64,000 nucleotides of DNA from Caulobacter zeae (GCF_002858925.1 NZ_PJRS01000017.1:107682-171681), one strand, 5' to 3'. Shown: positions 34,978 through 44,813, numbered from the stretch's first letter. The notes: a model not told the origin generated them from the sequence alone. A program made the numbers and translations.

Positions 34978-37812
34978 CTAGAAGAACACCTTGCGCACGC
35001 TCAGGCGAACGCTGCGGCCCAGCGGATCCAGGTAGTCTTCCTGGTAGGTGATCGGCGTGCCGCCGGCGGCGTTGCGCACCTGCTGCTTCTCGTCGAACAG
35101 GTTGGTGACGCCGAAGGTCACCCGCGTGCCGCGCAGCACCGGATACTTGGCCACCAACTCGCGCCGGGCGCCCAGGTTGGCGAACAGGCGCAGGTTCACC
35201 GTCGTCAGGTCGGAGAACTTCAGCGTGCCCGTCGAGCTGCCGGTGGTTCCGCCGGTGACCTCGGTGCCTTCCTTCCAGTTGGCGGTCAGGCGCGCGCCCA
35301 TCCCCTGCTTGGTGAAGCCGAGCTGGGCCTCGAGTTCGTTGCGGGGCGAGCCGCCGCTGTTGCCCAAGGCGTCGCCGTCCAGCAGGTCGAGCGGGTTTCC
35401 GCCGTCTGTGATGTAGATCCGGTCGCGCAGGCGCACGGTGTGGAACAGCGCCAGCTGCAGGCGCGCCGCGCCGAAGCCGGGGGGCGGGCCGCCGAAGCCG
35501 CCGCCGGGACCACGACCGCCGAAGCCGCCTCCCGGACCGCCGGGACCGCCAAAGCCGCCGCCGGGACCGCCCTGGTCGCCGCCCGGACGCGGGGCGTCGG
35601 AGGACGGCTGGGCGTTGTCGCCGCCGGCGCGCTGCTCGCCGCCGCGGTCGCCGCCCTGGCGCATGGCGCCTTGCAGCAGCTCCATGCCGGGAGGCTGGGC
35701 GCCCTCGGTGGCCTGGGCCTGACCTTGAGCCGTCTGGCCCTGGGCCGTCTGAGCTTGAGCCTGCTGGCCGCTGGCCTGGCCTTCCTGGCTGCGGCGACCT
35801 TCGCCCCGGCCTTCACCGCCCTGGCCCTGGCCCTGGCGTTCGCGCCAGCGCTGCATTTCCTCGGGCGTCGGGGTGGGGCGGGGCGGCGTCTTGCCGATCT
35901 GGCGGCTGTAGTTGAGGCCCCAGCGGATCTGGTCGCTTTCGCGCTTGGCGAAGTTCACCGGGCGGGCGTCGATGCGGACCAGGCGGCCATCCTCGTCACG
36001 CACGAAGCGGTCGGGGAAGGCTTCCTCGGTGGCGGCCGTGGCGCTGGGGAAGGACGAGATCGGATTGTCGGTGCGGGTGCGCATGTAGCTGGCGTTGATC
36101 GACAGCCCTTCGACGACCGGCGGCTTGAGGGTGAAGCCAAGCCTGACGACGTTCTTTTCCTCGGCCTTCAGGTCCGGGTTGCCGCCGGTCAGGCGCGAGA
36201 TCAGCACGCTTTCGCCGCGGACGTAGTCGAACGTGGTCACGTCCAGGGTCGTGACCTGGGCCCCGCCCAGCTGCGACATGCTGGGCGCGGTCTCCTGGTT
36301 GTTCACCGAGACGATGAAGCTGATCGGCTTGAGCGGCGACCAGTTGAGCCCGTAGCCCACCGAGGTCAGCGTCCCGAAGTCCGACAGCTGGTTGGCCGAC
36401 AGGTTGAGATTGGCCGACAGGTCGCCGACCTTGGCCATGAAGTTGTTCTTGCGGCTGGTGATCGGCACGTCGAAGCTGACCTGGCCGTTGGCCGTGCCGC
36501 GCGACAGGTCCGCGCTGCTTTCCGTGACGCCCTGGGCGCCGTTGCGGCGCGACCAGGAGTCGACCCAGGCGCCTTCGGCGCCCAGCTTGATGCTGGTGGA
36601 GATGTCGCCCGCCGGCAGGCGCGTCAGCGCGCCGTTCATCACCAGCTGGGTGTTGAGCGTGTCGCTGGTCGAGCTGGCGCGGTCCTTGAGGAAGCTGCCG
36701 GTGGGCAGGCCCGCGCGCGGATCGAAGGTGGGGTCCAGATCGTCGAGCCGGTCTTGCAGTTCGTCGAGACGGGGGGCGCGATCGGTGCTGGTGCGGCTTT
36801 CGTCGTGATCGTAGTTGCCGGTCAGGTTCCAGCGCCACGACTTCATCGAGCCGTCGAGGCTGAAGCCGCCATGGGCGTTCCAGGACCGGCTCCACTGCTC
36901 CATGGCGCCCAGGTCGGTCAGGTAGCGATAGACGCTCTCGTCACCGTCCGACAGCGAGAACGGGCTGGCGGCCGGCACGTCCAGCTGCGCCCGCGCCAGG
37001 CCCGACAGCGACTGGCTCTGGTCGTAGGACAGGCTGCCGTTGACCGTGGCCGAAATCCCGTTCTCGAGAATGCGGTTGTAGACGCCGTTGTACGACAGGC
37101 TGTCGGTGCGCGGGCGCAGCGTGCGGTACGGCGTCAGGTCGCCGACATAGTTGTCGCTGGCCCCGCGCGAGATGATGTCGCGGTCGCTTTCGAGCAGCTT
37201 GTCGCTGTGGGCGTACTTGAAGGCGGTGTTCAGGCGGCCCTGGCGGTTGAGGCGCAGGGTGCTGGAGTCGAACTGTTCGGTGGTCTGGCCGCCGTCGGTG
37301 GGCGAGGCGACGCTGATCTCGCCGGTGCGCGCGCGGAAGCGCTGGCGCAGCACGATGTTCACCACCTTCTGGTCGGCCGAGTAGCCGTACTTCAGCGCCA
37401 CTTCCTCGGGCAGGATCTCGACCCGCTGGATGGCTTCGGTGGGGATGTCGCGGATCTCGCCCATGCCCGAGATGCGGCGGCCGTTCAGCAGGGTGACGGG
37501 CGCGCCGCCGCCGGCGCTGGCGGTCTGGGCCGACAGCTCCGACAGGAGCTCGGTCACCGAGCTGACGCCCAGCGAGCGCACGTCGGCGGCATTGAAGGTG
37601 GTTTCCGGCTGGATGTCGCCCAGCACCGCGCCGTACTGGCGCTGGCCGGTGACGACGATGCCCTCGACCTCGGTGTCGAGGTCGGCGTCGGACGGGACTT
37701 GCTGGGCGGGCTGGCGCGGGGCCTGGGCCGGCGCGGCTGTTTCCTGGGCATGCAGCATCGTCGGCGTGATGCAGCCCAGCAGACCCGCCAGGAGGGCCAT
37801 CTTCCTCGTCAT
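34978..37812 (-). CDS. TonB-dependent receptor with a large low-complexity insertion
   Basis: A 944-residue outer-membrane receptor. Signal peptide to about residue 22, then a plug domain with TEVEGIVVTGQRQYG, VTLLNGRRISGMGEIRDIPT and IQRVEILPEEVALKYGYSAD. The barrel ends with aromatic Phe (SVRLSVRKVFF). At about residues 645-782 lies a Gln/Gly/Arg/Ala-rich then Gly-Gly-Phe-rich segment (RQGQGQGGEGRGEGRR, GGPGGPGGGFGGRG) not expected in a barrel, presumably an extracellular loop. No STN domain, so no transmembrane signalling. Divergent from a PhoP/PhoQ-like system. Ligand unknown. Confidence 0.9.
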   Translation of the reverse strand: MTRKMALLAGLLGCITPTMLHAQETAAPAQAPRQPAQQVPSDADLDTEVEGIVVTGQRQYGAVLGDIQPETTFNAADVRSLGVSSVTELLSELSAQTASAGGGAPVTLLNGRRISGMGEIRDIPTEAIQRVEILPEEVALKYGYSADQKVVNIVLRQRFRARTGEISVASPTDGGQTTEQFDSSTLRLNRQGRLNTAFKYAHSDKLLESDRDIISRGASDNYVGDLTPYRTLRPRTDSLSYNGVYNRILENGISATVNGSLSYDQSQSLSGLARAQLDVPAASPFSLSDGDESVYRYLTDLGAMEQWSRSWNAHGGFSLDGSMKSWRWNLTGNYDHDESRTSTDRAPRLDELQDRLDDLDPTFDPRAGLPTGSFLKDRASSTSDTLNTQLVMNGALTRLPAGDISTSIKLGAEGAWVDSWSRRNGAQGVTESSADLSRGTANGQVSFDVPITSRKNNFMAKVGDLSANLNLSANQLSDFGTLTSVGYGLNWSPLKPISFIVSVNNQETAPSMSQLGGAQVTTLDVTTFDYVRGESVLISRLTGGNPDLKAEEKNVVRLGFTLKPPVVEGLSINASYMRTRTDNPISSFPSATAATEEAFPDRFVRDEDGRLVRIDARPVNFAKRESDQIRWGLNYSRQIGKTPPRPTPTPEEMQRWRERQGQGQGGEGRGEGRRSQEGQASGQQAQAQTAQGQTAQGQAQATEGAQPPGMELLQGAMRQGGDRGGEQRAGGDNAQPSSDAPRPGGDQGGPGGGFGGPGGPGGGFGGRGPGGGFGGPPPGFGAARLQLALFHTVRLRDRIYITDGGNPLDLLDGDALGNSGGSPRNELEAQLGFTKQGMGARLTANWKEGTEVTGGTTGSSTGTLKFSDLTTVNLRLFANLGARRELVAKYPVLRGTRVTFGVTNLFDEKQQVRNAAGGTPITYQEDYLDPLGRSVRLSVRKVFF

Positions 37813-37892
37813 TCCAATCCCCAAATCTCGAACCGAATCCCTCGATTGCAGCCTCTGTAACGCACACAACCTCGACGTAGCCTGAACGAACT

Positions 37893-37914
37893 GGTTCAGG
37901 TTCGGTTTGGGTTC
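37893..37914. promoter_or_regulatory. 11-bp tandem direct repeat, PhoP-box-like
   Basis: GGTTCAGGTTC followed directly by GGTTTGGGTTC (9 of 11 identical), 18 bases before the response-regulator start and 80 bases from the divergent receptor start. Half-sites 11 bp apart are the layout used by PhoP/OmpR-type dimers, so autoregulation and control of the receptor are plausible. Confidence 0.5.
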
Positions 37915-37932
37915 GTCGGCTAAGGATGGGGG

Positions 37933-38598
37933 ATGCGCATCCTGTTGGTCGAAGACGACGCGCCGTTGGCCGAAAGCATCGCCCAGGCCCTGCGCGAAGA
38001 GCAGTTCGCGGTGGATATCGCCGCCGACGGCGAGACCGGCGCGCATCTGGGCGCCACCGAAACCTACGCCGCCGCCGTGCTGGACCTCGGCTTGCCCAAG
38101 CAGGACGGCCTGAGCGTGCTGCGCGGCTGGCGCGCCCAGAACCGGCCGCTGCCGGTGCTGATCCTCACCGCCCGCTATGGCTGGACCGAGAAGGTCGAGG
38201 GCTTCAAGGCCGGCGCCGACGACTATCTGACCAAGCCGTTTCGGGTAGAGGAGCTGGTGATGCGCCTGCGGGCGCTGGTGCGGCGTTCGGCCGGCCATCA
38301 CGGCCCTCGCATCGTCTGCGGCCGCCTGACCTTCGACGCCCAGATGGGCGGCTTCGAGTTCGACGGCATGCCCCTGAAGCTGACCAGCTTCGAGTGGCGG
38401 GTGCTGTCGTGCCTGATCCTGCGCAAGGAGGTGGTGGTCGAGCGTATGGACATCCTGGAGCAGGCCTATGAGGGCGATGCGGGCGGGGATTCCAACTCGC
38501 TGGAGGTCATCGTCGGCCGGCTTCGGCGCAAGATCGGCCACGAGATGATCGAGACCGTGCGCGGCCGCGGCTATCGCCTGACGGCGGGTGCGGCGTGA
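37933..38598 (+). CDS. OmpR/PhoP-type response regulator
   Basis: A 221-residue DNA-binding response regulator. Receiver domain MRILLVEDDAPLAESIAQAL with phospho-acceptor Asp51 in AVLDLGLPKQDG and Lys in DDYLTKPF. Winged-helix C-terminal domain ends with NSLEVIVGRLRRKIG and ETVRGRGYRL. Overall spacing and segments resemble enteric PhoP more than other OmpR members. It overlaps the kinase gene by 4 bp (GTGA). An 11-bp tandem repeat just upstream suggests autoregulation. Confidence 0.93.
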   Translation: MRILLVEDDAPLAESIAQALREEQFAVDIAADGETGAHLGATETYAAAVLDLGLPKQDGLSVLRGWRAQNRPLPVLILTARYGWTEKVEGFKAGADDYLTKPFRVEELVMRLRALVRRSAGHHGPRIVCGRLTFDAQMGGFEFDGMPLKLTSFEWRVLSCLILRKEVVVERMDILEQAYEGDAGGDSNSLEVIVGRLRRKIGHEMIETVRGRGYRLTAGAA

Positions 38599-40016
38599 AG
38601 GGCGTGCTGAACTCCATCCGGGCCCGGCTGCTGATCAGCGGCGTGCTGTTCACCATCGTGGCGGTGGTGCTGGCGGCCCTGACCATCCGTCCGTCCCTGG
38701 ACCAGTTCGTGCGCCGCAATGTCGACGCCAGCCTGGAGTCACAGATCTCGGTGCTGGCGCGGGCGGTGAAGTCCGACGGCACGCTCGACCAGGATCGCAT
38801 CCAGTCGGTGGGACCGTTCATCCGCCGCGGCGCGGGCTGGGCCTGGGTGGTGCGGGGACCGGCGGGCGTGCTGCGCTCGCAGACCGTGGCCTCGGTCGAG
38901 CCCCGGCAGGGCGAGGGGCCGCCGCCCTGGCCTCGTCCCGAGCGTGACCGCGACCGGGACCGCATGCCCCAGCGCGAGATGCGACCCGACAAGCCGCCGA
39001 CCGCCCCGCTGAAGGAATCCCGCCGCTGGCGCTCGCGCAGCGGCTGGAACGAGAGCTTCTACTTCCGCACCCTGACCATCAGCACCAGCCGCGGGCCGGT
39101 GACGGTCACCGCCGGCGCGCCGCGCTACATCCGCGACCGCATGCGCGACGAGGGCCTGCGGCCGCTGCTGCTGTCGCTGGGCGTGCTGGGCGTCGGCTTG
39201 CTGGCGGCGATGATCGGCCAGCTGGAGCTGGGCCTAAGGCCGCTGCGCAAGCTGGGCGCCTCGCTGGCCGCCGTGCGCGGGGGCGAGCAGCGCCGGATCG
39301 ACGACAAGCAGCCGCGCGAGCTGGAGCCGGTCGTCGCCGAGCTCAACGCGCTGCTGGATCATAACGAGCAGGCGCTGGCGAAGGCCCGCAGCCATGTCTC
39401 CAACCTGGCCCATGGCCTGAAGACCCCGCTGGCCACCCTGGCCGTGCGCCTGGCCGAGCCGGGACGCGATCCCGACGGCAGCCTGGCCAGCCTGATCGCC
39501 CAGATCGACGGGGCGATCGGCCATCACCTGGGCCGGGCCCGCGCCGCCTCGCCGGGCGCGCCGGGGCGTCCCGCGCTGCCCGTGCGATCGCGCCTGGACG
39601 ACCTGGTGGCGGCCCTCTCGCGTATCCATGCCGCCGCCGGCGTGCGGGCCGAGCTGGACGTGGCCGACGACCTCTATGTGGCCTGCGACCCGCAGGACTT
39701 CGACGAGATGACCGGGAACCTGCTCGACAACGCCTGGAAGTTCGCCGAGCGCACGGTGCGGGTCACCGGCCGCCGCGAGGGCGCACGCGTGGTGCTCGAC
39801 ATCGACGACGATGGCCCCGGCCTGACCGACGAGGCCGCCGCCGCCGCCCTGGTGCCGGGCAGCCGCCTCGACGAGCGCGGGGCTGGACATGGCTTCGGCC
39901 TGCCGATCGCCCTGGAACTGGCCGAACTGCACGATGGCGCCCTGACCTTGGGCCGCGCCCCGATCGGCGGCCTGCGCGTGACCCTGGCCCTGCCGGCCCG
40001 CAGCGCCGAGGCCTAA
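38595..40016 (+). CDS. PhoQ-like sensor histidine kinase
   Basis: A 473-residue inner-membrane kinase. Membrane helices at about residues 12-30 and 188-208 enclose a periplasmic sensor of about 155 residues that contains a strongly charged stretch (PRPERDRDRDRMPQREMRPD). HAMP-like linker, then the phospho-acceptor His273 in NLAHGLKTPLATLAV (PhoQ-like spacing). ATP-binding motifs include GNLLDNAWKFAE (N box), DIDDDGPGL (G1) and GAGHGFGLPIALEL (G2). GTG start overlapping the regulator stop. The sensed signal is unknown; enteric PhoQ senses divalent cations, acid and peptides. Confidence 0.92.
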   Translation: MKGVLNSIRARLLISGVLFTIVAVVLAALTIRPSLDQFVRRNVDASLESQISVLARAVKSDGTLDQDRIQSVGPFIRRGAGWAWVVRGPAGVLRSQTVASVEPRQGEGPPPWPRPERDRDRDRMPQREMRPDKPPTAPLKESRRWRSRSGWNESFYFRTLTISTSRGPVTVTAGAPRYIRDRMRDEGLRPLLLSLGVLGVGLLAAMIGQLELGLRPLRKLGASLAAVRGGEQRRIDDKQPRELEPVVAELNALLDHNEQALAKARSHVSNLAHGLKTPLATLAVRLAEPGRDPDGSLASLIAQIDGAIGHHLGRARAASPGAPGRPALPVRSRLDDLVAALSRIHAAAGVRAELDVADDLYVACDPQDFDEMTGNLLDNAWKFAERTVRVTGRREGARVVLDIDDDGPGLTDEAAAAALVPGSRLDERGAGHGFGLPIALELAELHDGALTLGRAPIGGLRVTLALPARSAEA

Positions 40017-40104
40017 GCAAGCACGGCCGTTCCCAATGCCGTGATCGGTCGGGCAGGCGACCAACGGCCGCGCTTGGCGTGGTATGGTCACGGTGAGGAC
40101 CGTG

Positions 40105-40317
40105 ATGAAAACCTACACCTTCGTCTGCTTGGCCGGAAACCAGGTCGCCACCGCAGTCGATATCCAGGACCTGGCCGAGGACGGCTACCGGCGCCACGCC
40201 TTGTCGCTGCTGCGTGATCACGCCAGCGCCGAGACGATCGAGGTGTGGCGTGACGAGGCCGTGATCGCCCTTGTCGAGCGGGCGGGGGCCTTTCTTGGGG
40301 CGCCCGCGGCCGGATAA
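40105..40317 (+). CDS. Small conserved hypothetical protein (70 residues)
   Basis: KTYTFVCLAGNQVATAVDIQ begins a 70-residue alpha/beta protein. Its pattern (Tyr-Thr-Phe strand, then DLAEDGYRRHALSLLRDHAS helix, then ETIEVWRDEAVIALV strand) is a compact fold of a type repeatedly seen as a stand-alone small protein in Caulobacterales. ATG 40105 is preceded by GTGAGGAC; an upstream GTG would add 7 residues. Function unknown; it lies between the kinase and parC. Confidence 0.65.
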   Translation: MKTYTFVCLAGNQVATAVDIQDLAEDGYRRHALSLLRDHASAETIEVWRDEAVIALVERAGAFLGAPAAG

Positions 40318-40394
40318 GCCGCAAAAACCCCGTCGCCGCCTCGAATCGAGCGCCGCATATCTGCTAGGCTGCCGGGCCGAAACGAATCTGATTG

Positions 40395-42674
40395 ATGAAC
40401 AAGCCCGTCACTCCTCCCCCCGGCGGTCCCGGCGACGGCGACCGCATCCTCGAAGAGCCGCTGACCGAAGCGCTGTCCAAGCGCTATCTGGCCTATGCGC
40501 TGTCGACCATCGGCTCGCGGGCGCTGCCCGACGTCCGCGACGGCATGAAGCCGGTGCACCGTCGCGTGCTCTACGCCATGAGCAACATGCGCCTGAACCC
40601 CGAGTCCGCCGCGCGCAAGTGCGCCAAGGTGGTCGGCGAGGTGATGGGTAACTTCCACCCGCACGGCGACCAGTCGATCTACGACGCCCTGGTGCGCCTG
40701 GCCCAGGACTTCTCCCAGCGCATCCCGCTGGTCGAGGGGCAGGGCAACTTCGGCAACATCGACGGCGATAACGCCGCGGCCATGCGTTACACCGAATGCA
40801 AGATGACGGAGGCGGCGACGCTTCTGCTCGACGGCATCGACGAGGACGCGGTCGACTTCCGCCCGACCTATGACGGCCAGGACGAGGAGCCGGTGGTCCT
40901 GCCGTCGGGCTTCCCCAACCTCCTGGCCAACGGCTCGGCCGGCATCGCCGTCGGCATGGCCACCTCGATCCCGCCGCACAATCCGGCCGAGCTGATCGAC
41001 GCCTGCCTGCTGCTGCTGAGCAACCCCGAAGCCACGACCGCCGACATCCTCGAACGCGTGCCGGGGCCGGACTTCCCGACCGGCGGCGTCATCGTCGAAC
41101 CGGCCGCGTCCCTGCTCGAAACCTACGAGACCGGTCGTGGCGGCATCCGCACCCGCGCCAAGTGGGAACGCGAGGAAACCGGTCGCGGGACCTACCAGAT
41201 CGTCGTCACCGAGATCCCGTATCAGGTGAAGAAGTCGGATCTGGTCGAGCAGCTGGCCGACCTGATCGAGAGCAAGAAGGCCGCCCTCCTGGGCGACGTC
41301 CGCGACGAGAGCGCCGAGGACATCCGCCTGGTGCTCGAGCCGAAGTCCAAGAACGTCGAGCCTGAAGTGCTGATGGAGAGCCTGTTCAAGCTCTCGGCGC
41401 TGGAGAGCCGCTTCTCGGTCAACATCAACGTGCTGGACGCGCGCGGCACGCCGGGCGTCATGGGCATCAAGTCGGCGCTGATGGCCTTCCTGGCCCACCG
41501 CCGCGAGGTGCTGACCCGCCGGGCCCGCCACCGCCTGGCCAAGATCGAAGCCCGCCTGCACATCCTCGACGGCCTGCTGATCGCCTACCTCAATCTCGAC
41601 GAGGTGATCCGCATCGTCCGCTACGAGGACAAGCCGAAGGAAAAGCTGATGGCGGCCTTCGCCCTCAGCGACATCCAGGCCGACGCCATCCTCAACACCC
41701 GGCTGCGCCAACTGGCCAAGCTTGAGGAGATGGAGATCCGCCGCGAGCACGCCGAACTGGTGGAGGAGCGCGACGGCATCCTGGCCATGCTGGCCAGCGA
41801 CAAGAAGCAGTGGGAGCTGGTCGGCACGGGCCTGCGCCAGGTGCGCGCCAGCCTCATCAAGATCAAGCACCCGCTGGACAAGCCGCGCCCGACGGGCGTG
41901 ACCGGCCGCTCGGTGTTCGACGTGGCGCCGGTGGTCGACGCCGAGGCCGCCATCGAGGCGATGATCGTGCGCGAGCCGATCACGATCATCCTGTCCGAGC
42001 GCGGCTGGATCCGCGCCGCCAAGGGCAAGATTGAAGACCCGTCGGAATTGAAGTTCAAGGAAGGCGACAAGCTGGGCTTCCTGGTCCCGGCCGAGACCAC
42101 CGACAAGCTCTTGCTGTTCACCTCGGACGGCCGCTTCTTCACGCTGGGCTGCGCCAACTTGCCTTCCGCCCGGGGGCATGGCGAGCCGGTGCGGATGATG
42201 ATCGAGCTCGACGACAAGGTGAAGATCATCGACGTCTTCCCGTTCAAGGCTGGCCGCAAGCGCATCCTGGCCTCCAAGCAGGGCTATGGCTTCCTGCTGC
42301 CGGAAGAGGAGGCCTTGGCCAACCGCAAGGCGGGCAAGCAGGTGCTGACCGTCGACTCCGCCGGCGCGGCCTTCTGCCTGGAAGCCGTCGGCGACCAGCT
42401 GGCCGTGGTGGGCGACAACGGCAAGATCCTGATCTTTCCGCTGGAAGAGCTGCCGGAAATGCCGCGCGGCAAGGGCGTCAAGTTGCAGGCCTACCGCGAG
42501 GGCGGTCTGCGCGACGGCCTGTCGTTCAACGCCGAGACCGGCGGTTACTGGATCGACACGGCCATGCGCCGTCGCGAATGGACCGACTGGCAGACCTTCG
42601 TCGGCCGCCGGGCCGGCGCCGGCAAGCTGGCGCCCAAAGGCTTCCCGACCCAGAAGCGCTTCCGTCCCAAGTGA
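40395..42674 (+). CDS. parC: DNA topoisomerase IV subunit A
   Basis: A 759-residue decatenating topoisomerase subunit. [19 protein letters not shown] is the type IIA signature, catalytic Tyr132 lies in [11 protein letters not shown], and the C-terminal beta-propeller ([20 protein letters not shown] and following) is the short ParC type. At the quinolone-resistance position after HPHGD the usual Ser is Gln ([12 protein letters not shown]). The ATG at 40395 overlaps a TTG three bases earlier. It is the last member of the core block that begins at folK. Confidence 0.96.
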   Translation: MNKPVTPPPGGPGDGDRILEEPLTEALSKRYLAYALSTIGSRALPDVRDGMKPVHRRVLYAMSNMRLNPESAARKCAKVVGEVMGNFHPHGDQSIYDALVRLAQDFSQRIPLVEGQGNFGNIDGDNAAAMRYTECKMTEAATLLLDGIDEDAVDFRPTYDGQDEEPVVLPSGFPNLLANGSAGIAVGMATSIPPHNPAELIDACLLLLSNPEATTADILERVPGPDFPTGGVIVEPAASLLETYETGRGGIRTRAKWEREETGRGTYQIVVTEIPYQVKKSDLVEQLADLIESKKAALLGDVRDESAEDIRLVLEPKSKNVEPEVLMESLFKLSALESRFSVNINVLDARGTPGVMGIKSALMAFLAHRREVLTRRARHRLAKIEARLHILDGLLIAYLNLDEVIRIVRYEDKPKEKLMAAFALSDIQADAILNTRLRQLAKLEEMEIRREHAELVEERDGILAMLASDKKQWELVGTGLRQVRASLIKIKHPLDKPRPTGVTGRSVFDVAPVVDAEAAIEAMIVREPITIILSERGWIRAAKGKIEDPSELKFKEGDKLGFLVPAETTDKLLLFTSDGRFFTLGCANLPSARGHGEPVRMMIELDDKVKIIDVFPFKAGRKRILASKQGYGFLLPEEEALANRKAGKQVLTVDSAGAAFCLEAVGDQLAVVGDNGKILIFPLEELPEMPRGKGVKLQAYREGGLRDGLSFNAETGGYWIDTAMRRREWTDWQTFVGRRAGAGKLAPKGFPTQKRFRPK

Positions 42675-42743
42675 TGTGATATGGCGAGGGCCGGCGTCTT
42701 CGGCGCCATGCTCTCGCCAACCCTCTGAGAGAAAAGTCGACTT

Positions 42744-44159
42744 ATGAGCTTGTGGCGCAAGTCCGTCGGGGCCCTGGCCGGGTTCCTGGGCCTGACCGCC
42801 GCCCATCCGGGTGTGGCGAGCGCCTTACCGCGCGCCAAGCCCGAGGCGGTGGGCTTCTCGTCCGAAAAGCTCAAGCGCGTTGACGAGACCATGCAGCGCC
42901 TGGTCGACCAGGGCCAGATCGCCGGCGGCGTGACGCTGCTGGCCCGCCACGGCAAGGTCGTCAGCCAGGCGACCTACGGCAAGCGGGCGCTGGACCTGCC
43001 CGAGGCCATGCCCGCTGACGCCATCTTCCGCATCCGGTCGGAAACCAAGCCGGTCACCGGCGTGGCCATGCTGATCCTCTATGACGAGGGCCGCTGGAAG
43101 CTCGACGACCCGGTCACCAAGTTCATCCCCGAGTTCGAGAGCCTGCGCGTCGCCAACGGCGTCGACGCTTCGGGCCGGCCGATCCTGTCGCCGATCAGCC
43201 GTCCGCCGACCATGCGCGAGCTGATGACCCATACGGCGGGCTTCGCCTACGGCATCGCCGACGACCCGGGCAGCCAGGCCGACCAGGCCTATTACCGGGC
43301 GGGCGTGCTGCAGTCGGACTCGCTGTTCTCGATGGTGCAGAAGATCGCCGGCCTGCCGATGTACGCCGAGCCCGGCAAGCTGTGGCGCTACAGCGTCGCG
43401 GCCGACATCCAGGGCCTGATCGTCGAGCGCCTGTCGGGCCAGGCCCTGCCGGTGTTCATGCAGCAGCGGATCTTCAAGCCGCTGAAGATGAAGGACACCG
43501 CCTTCTGGGTCCCGGCCGACAAGGCCGCGCGGCTGGCGGCGATCTACGACGCCGATCCCGTCACCGGAAAGCTCGTGCCCGCCGTCGAGGGCGGCTGGCG
43601 CGACGTCACCAAGCCCCCCCCGGCGCCGTCCGGCGGCGGCGGCCTGCTGTCGACGGCCGGCGACTTCGCCCGCTTCGCCCAGATGATCCTCAACGGCGGC
43701 GATCTCGAGGGCGTGCGCATCCTCGAACCGGAAACGGTGGCGATGATGCGGCTCAATCACCTGCCGCCCAGCTTCCAGGTCACCACCGACGGAACCTCCG
43801 GCGTGCTCAAGCCCGGCCAGCAGAAGGCGTTCCCCTTCGCGCTGGGCATGGGCTACGGGATCGACGTGGCGGTGGCCGTGGATCCGGCCGCCTCGGGCGC
43901 GCCGGTCGGCCCCGGCACGATCAGCTGGGGCGGCAGCGCCGGCACCTGGTTCTGGATCGACCCGGCCAATGACCTGTTCTTCGTCGGCATGATCCAGCGC
44001 CTGGGCGGCGTGGGGCCCGGCCTCGACGCCGAGACCCGCAAGTGGGTCTACCAGGCGCTCGAAAGGCCGCCGGTCCGCCAGGCCGCCAACACGCCGGCTC
44101 ATGCCCCGCCGGCGCCCGCCAAGGGCGGCTCCAGCGGTCGCGCGCCTTCCATCCGCTGA
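42744..44159 (+). CDS. Class C beta-lactamase-fold serine hydrolase
   Basis: A 471-residue exported esterase/beta-lactamase-fold protein. Signal peptide to about residue 27 (ASA). The nucleophile motif is SETK (Ser99, Lys102) in RIRSETKPVTG; the Tyr motif is WRYSVAADIQG, and the third-strand box is SWGGSAGTWFWID. HTAGFAYGI is a further conserved turn. These proteins are usually esterases or peptidases; antibiotic hydrolysis cannot be inferred. A Pro/Ala-rich C-terminal tail of about 30 residues follows the domain. Confidence 0.9.
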   Translation: MSLWRKSVGALAGFLGLTAAHPGVASALPRAKPEAVGFSSEKLKRVDETMQRLVDQGQIAGGVTLLARHGKVVSQATYGKRALDLPEAMPADAIFRIRSETKPVTGVAMLILYDEGRWKLDDPVTKFIPEFESLRVANGVDASGRPILSPISRPPTMRELMTHTAGFAYGIADDPGSQADQAYYRAGVLQSDSLFSMVQKIAGLPMYAEPGKLWRYSVAADIQGLIVERLSGQALPVFMQQRIFKPLKMKDTAFWVPADKAARLAAIYDADPVTGKLVPAVEGGWRDVTKPPPAPSGGGGLLSTAGDFARFAQMILNGGDLEGVRILEPETVAMMRLNHLPPSFQVTTDGTSGVLKPGQQKAFPFALGMGYGIDVAVAVDPAASGAPVGPGTISWGGSAGTWFWIDPANDLFFVGMIQRLGGVGPGLDAETRKWVYQALERPPVRQAANTPAHAPPAPAKGGSSGRAPSIR

Positions 44160-44254
44160 GGCTTTGGCCCCAAGCGCTTGGATTTCCCGTCTTTCCTCGC
44201 TATCACGCCCGCTTCGGCGGGCCGTCCCGCCCCAAGATCTCGAAAGCCGACCCG

Positions 44255-44509
44255 ATGAGCGATACGCCTCCCGACCGCCTGTCCGCCAACCCCGACAGCC
44301 CGTACTACGACGCCGAAGCGCTCGAGCGCGGCGTCGGCATCCGCTTCAAGGGCGTCGAGAAGACCAATGTCGACGAATACTGCGTCAGCGAAGGCTGGGT
44401 GCGCGTGACCGCCGGCAAGACCGTCGACCGCAAGGGCAACGCCATGACCATCAAGCTGCAAGGCGAGGTCGTGCCGTACTTCCGCGACGCCGAAACCTCG
44501 GCCGAGTAA
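44255..44509 (+). CDS. DUF3297 family protein
   Basis: An 84-residue protein matching the DUF3297 pattern: DRLSANPDSPYYDAEALERG, the GIRFKGVEKTNVDEY stretch and GWVRVTAGKTVDRKGN. These are small, conserved, uncharacterised cytosolic proteins. ATG 44255 lies 96 bases after the serine hydrolase. Another small gene follows eight bases after the stop and may be co-transcribed. Confidence 0.88.
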   Translation: MSDTPPDRLSANPDSPYYDAEALERGVGIRFKGVEKTNVDEYCVSEGWVRVTAGKTVDRKGNAMTIKLQGEVVPYFRDAETSAE

Positions 44510-44516
44510 GACGCGC

Positions 44517-44780
44517 GTGAGCGATCCCGACCTGCAGGCCATGGCCGACGACGAGCTGTCGCGGGCCATGACCCTGTCCTGGCGCGAGCTGTCGAAGGTG
44601 ATTCCCTGGGGAGACACCTTCGACGGCATCTCGCCCGCCGGCCGCAATGTCGAGGTCGAGCGCAACTACCTGTGGGCCGCCCAGGAAGGCGGCGACATCC
44701 TGTGCGAAGTCGCCGTCTATGGCGGCGAGACCCGCTATGACCAGGGCGCCCGGGCCCGCGGGGTGATTTCCCGCCGCTGA
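44517..44780 (+). CDS. Small conserved hypothetical protein (87 residues)
   Basis: An 87-residue protein beginning at GTG 44517, 8 bases after the DUF3297 stop. DDELSRAMTLSWRELSKVIP and VERNYLWAAQEGGDILCEVA are the recognisable segments; it is acidic at the N-terminus and basic at the end. No signal peptide or membrane helix, and no family recognised. Its tight spacing to DUF3297 suggests the two work or are expressed together. Confidence 0.72.
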   Translation: MSDPDLQAMADDELSRAMTLSWRELSKVIPWGDTFDGISPAGRNVEVERNYLWAAQEGGDILCEVAVYGGETRYDQGARARGVISRR

Positions 44781-44813
44781 TCCCAACCTTGGCCGTGCAA
44801 GCGTCGCGAGCAT

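Noticed and set aside
35440..37860. Very long open frame antisense to the TonB receptor
   Set aside because: It has no domain, is composed of Ala/Arg/Gly-rich shadow sequence and lies entirely over a receptor with signal peptide, plug and barrel motifs. High GC makes antisense frames stay open.
40218..42806. Open frame of 862 codons antisense to parC
   Set aside because: Shadow of parC; no ribosome site, no motif and low-complexity composition.
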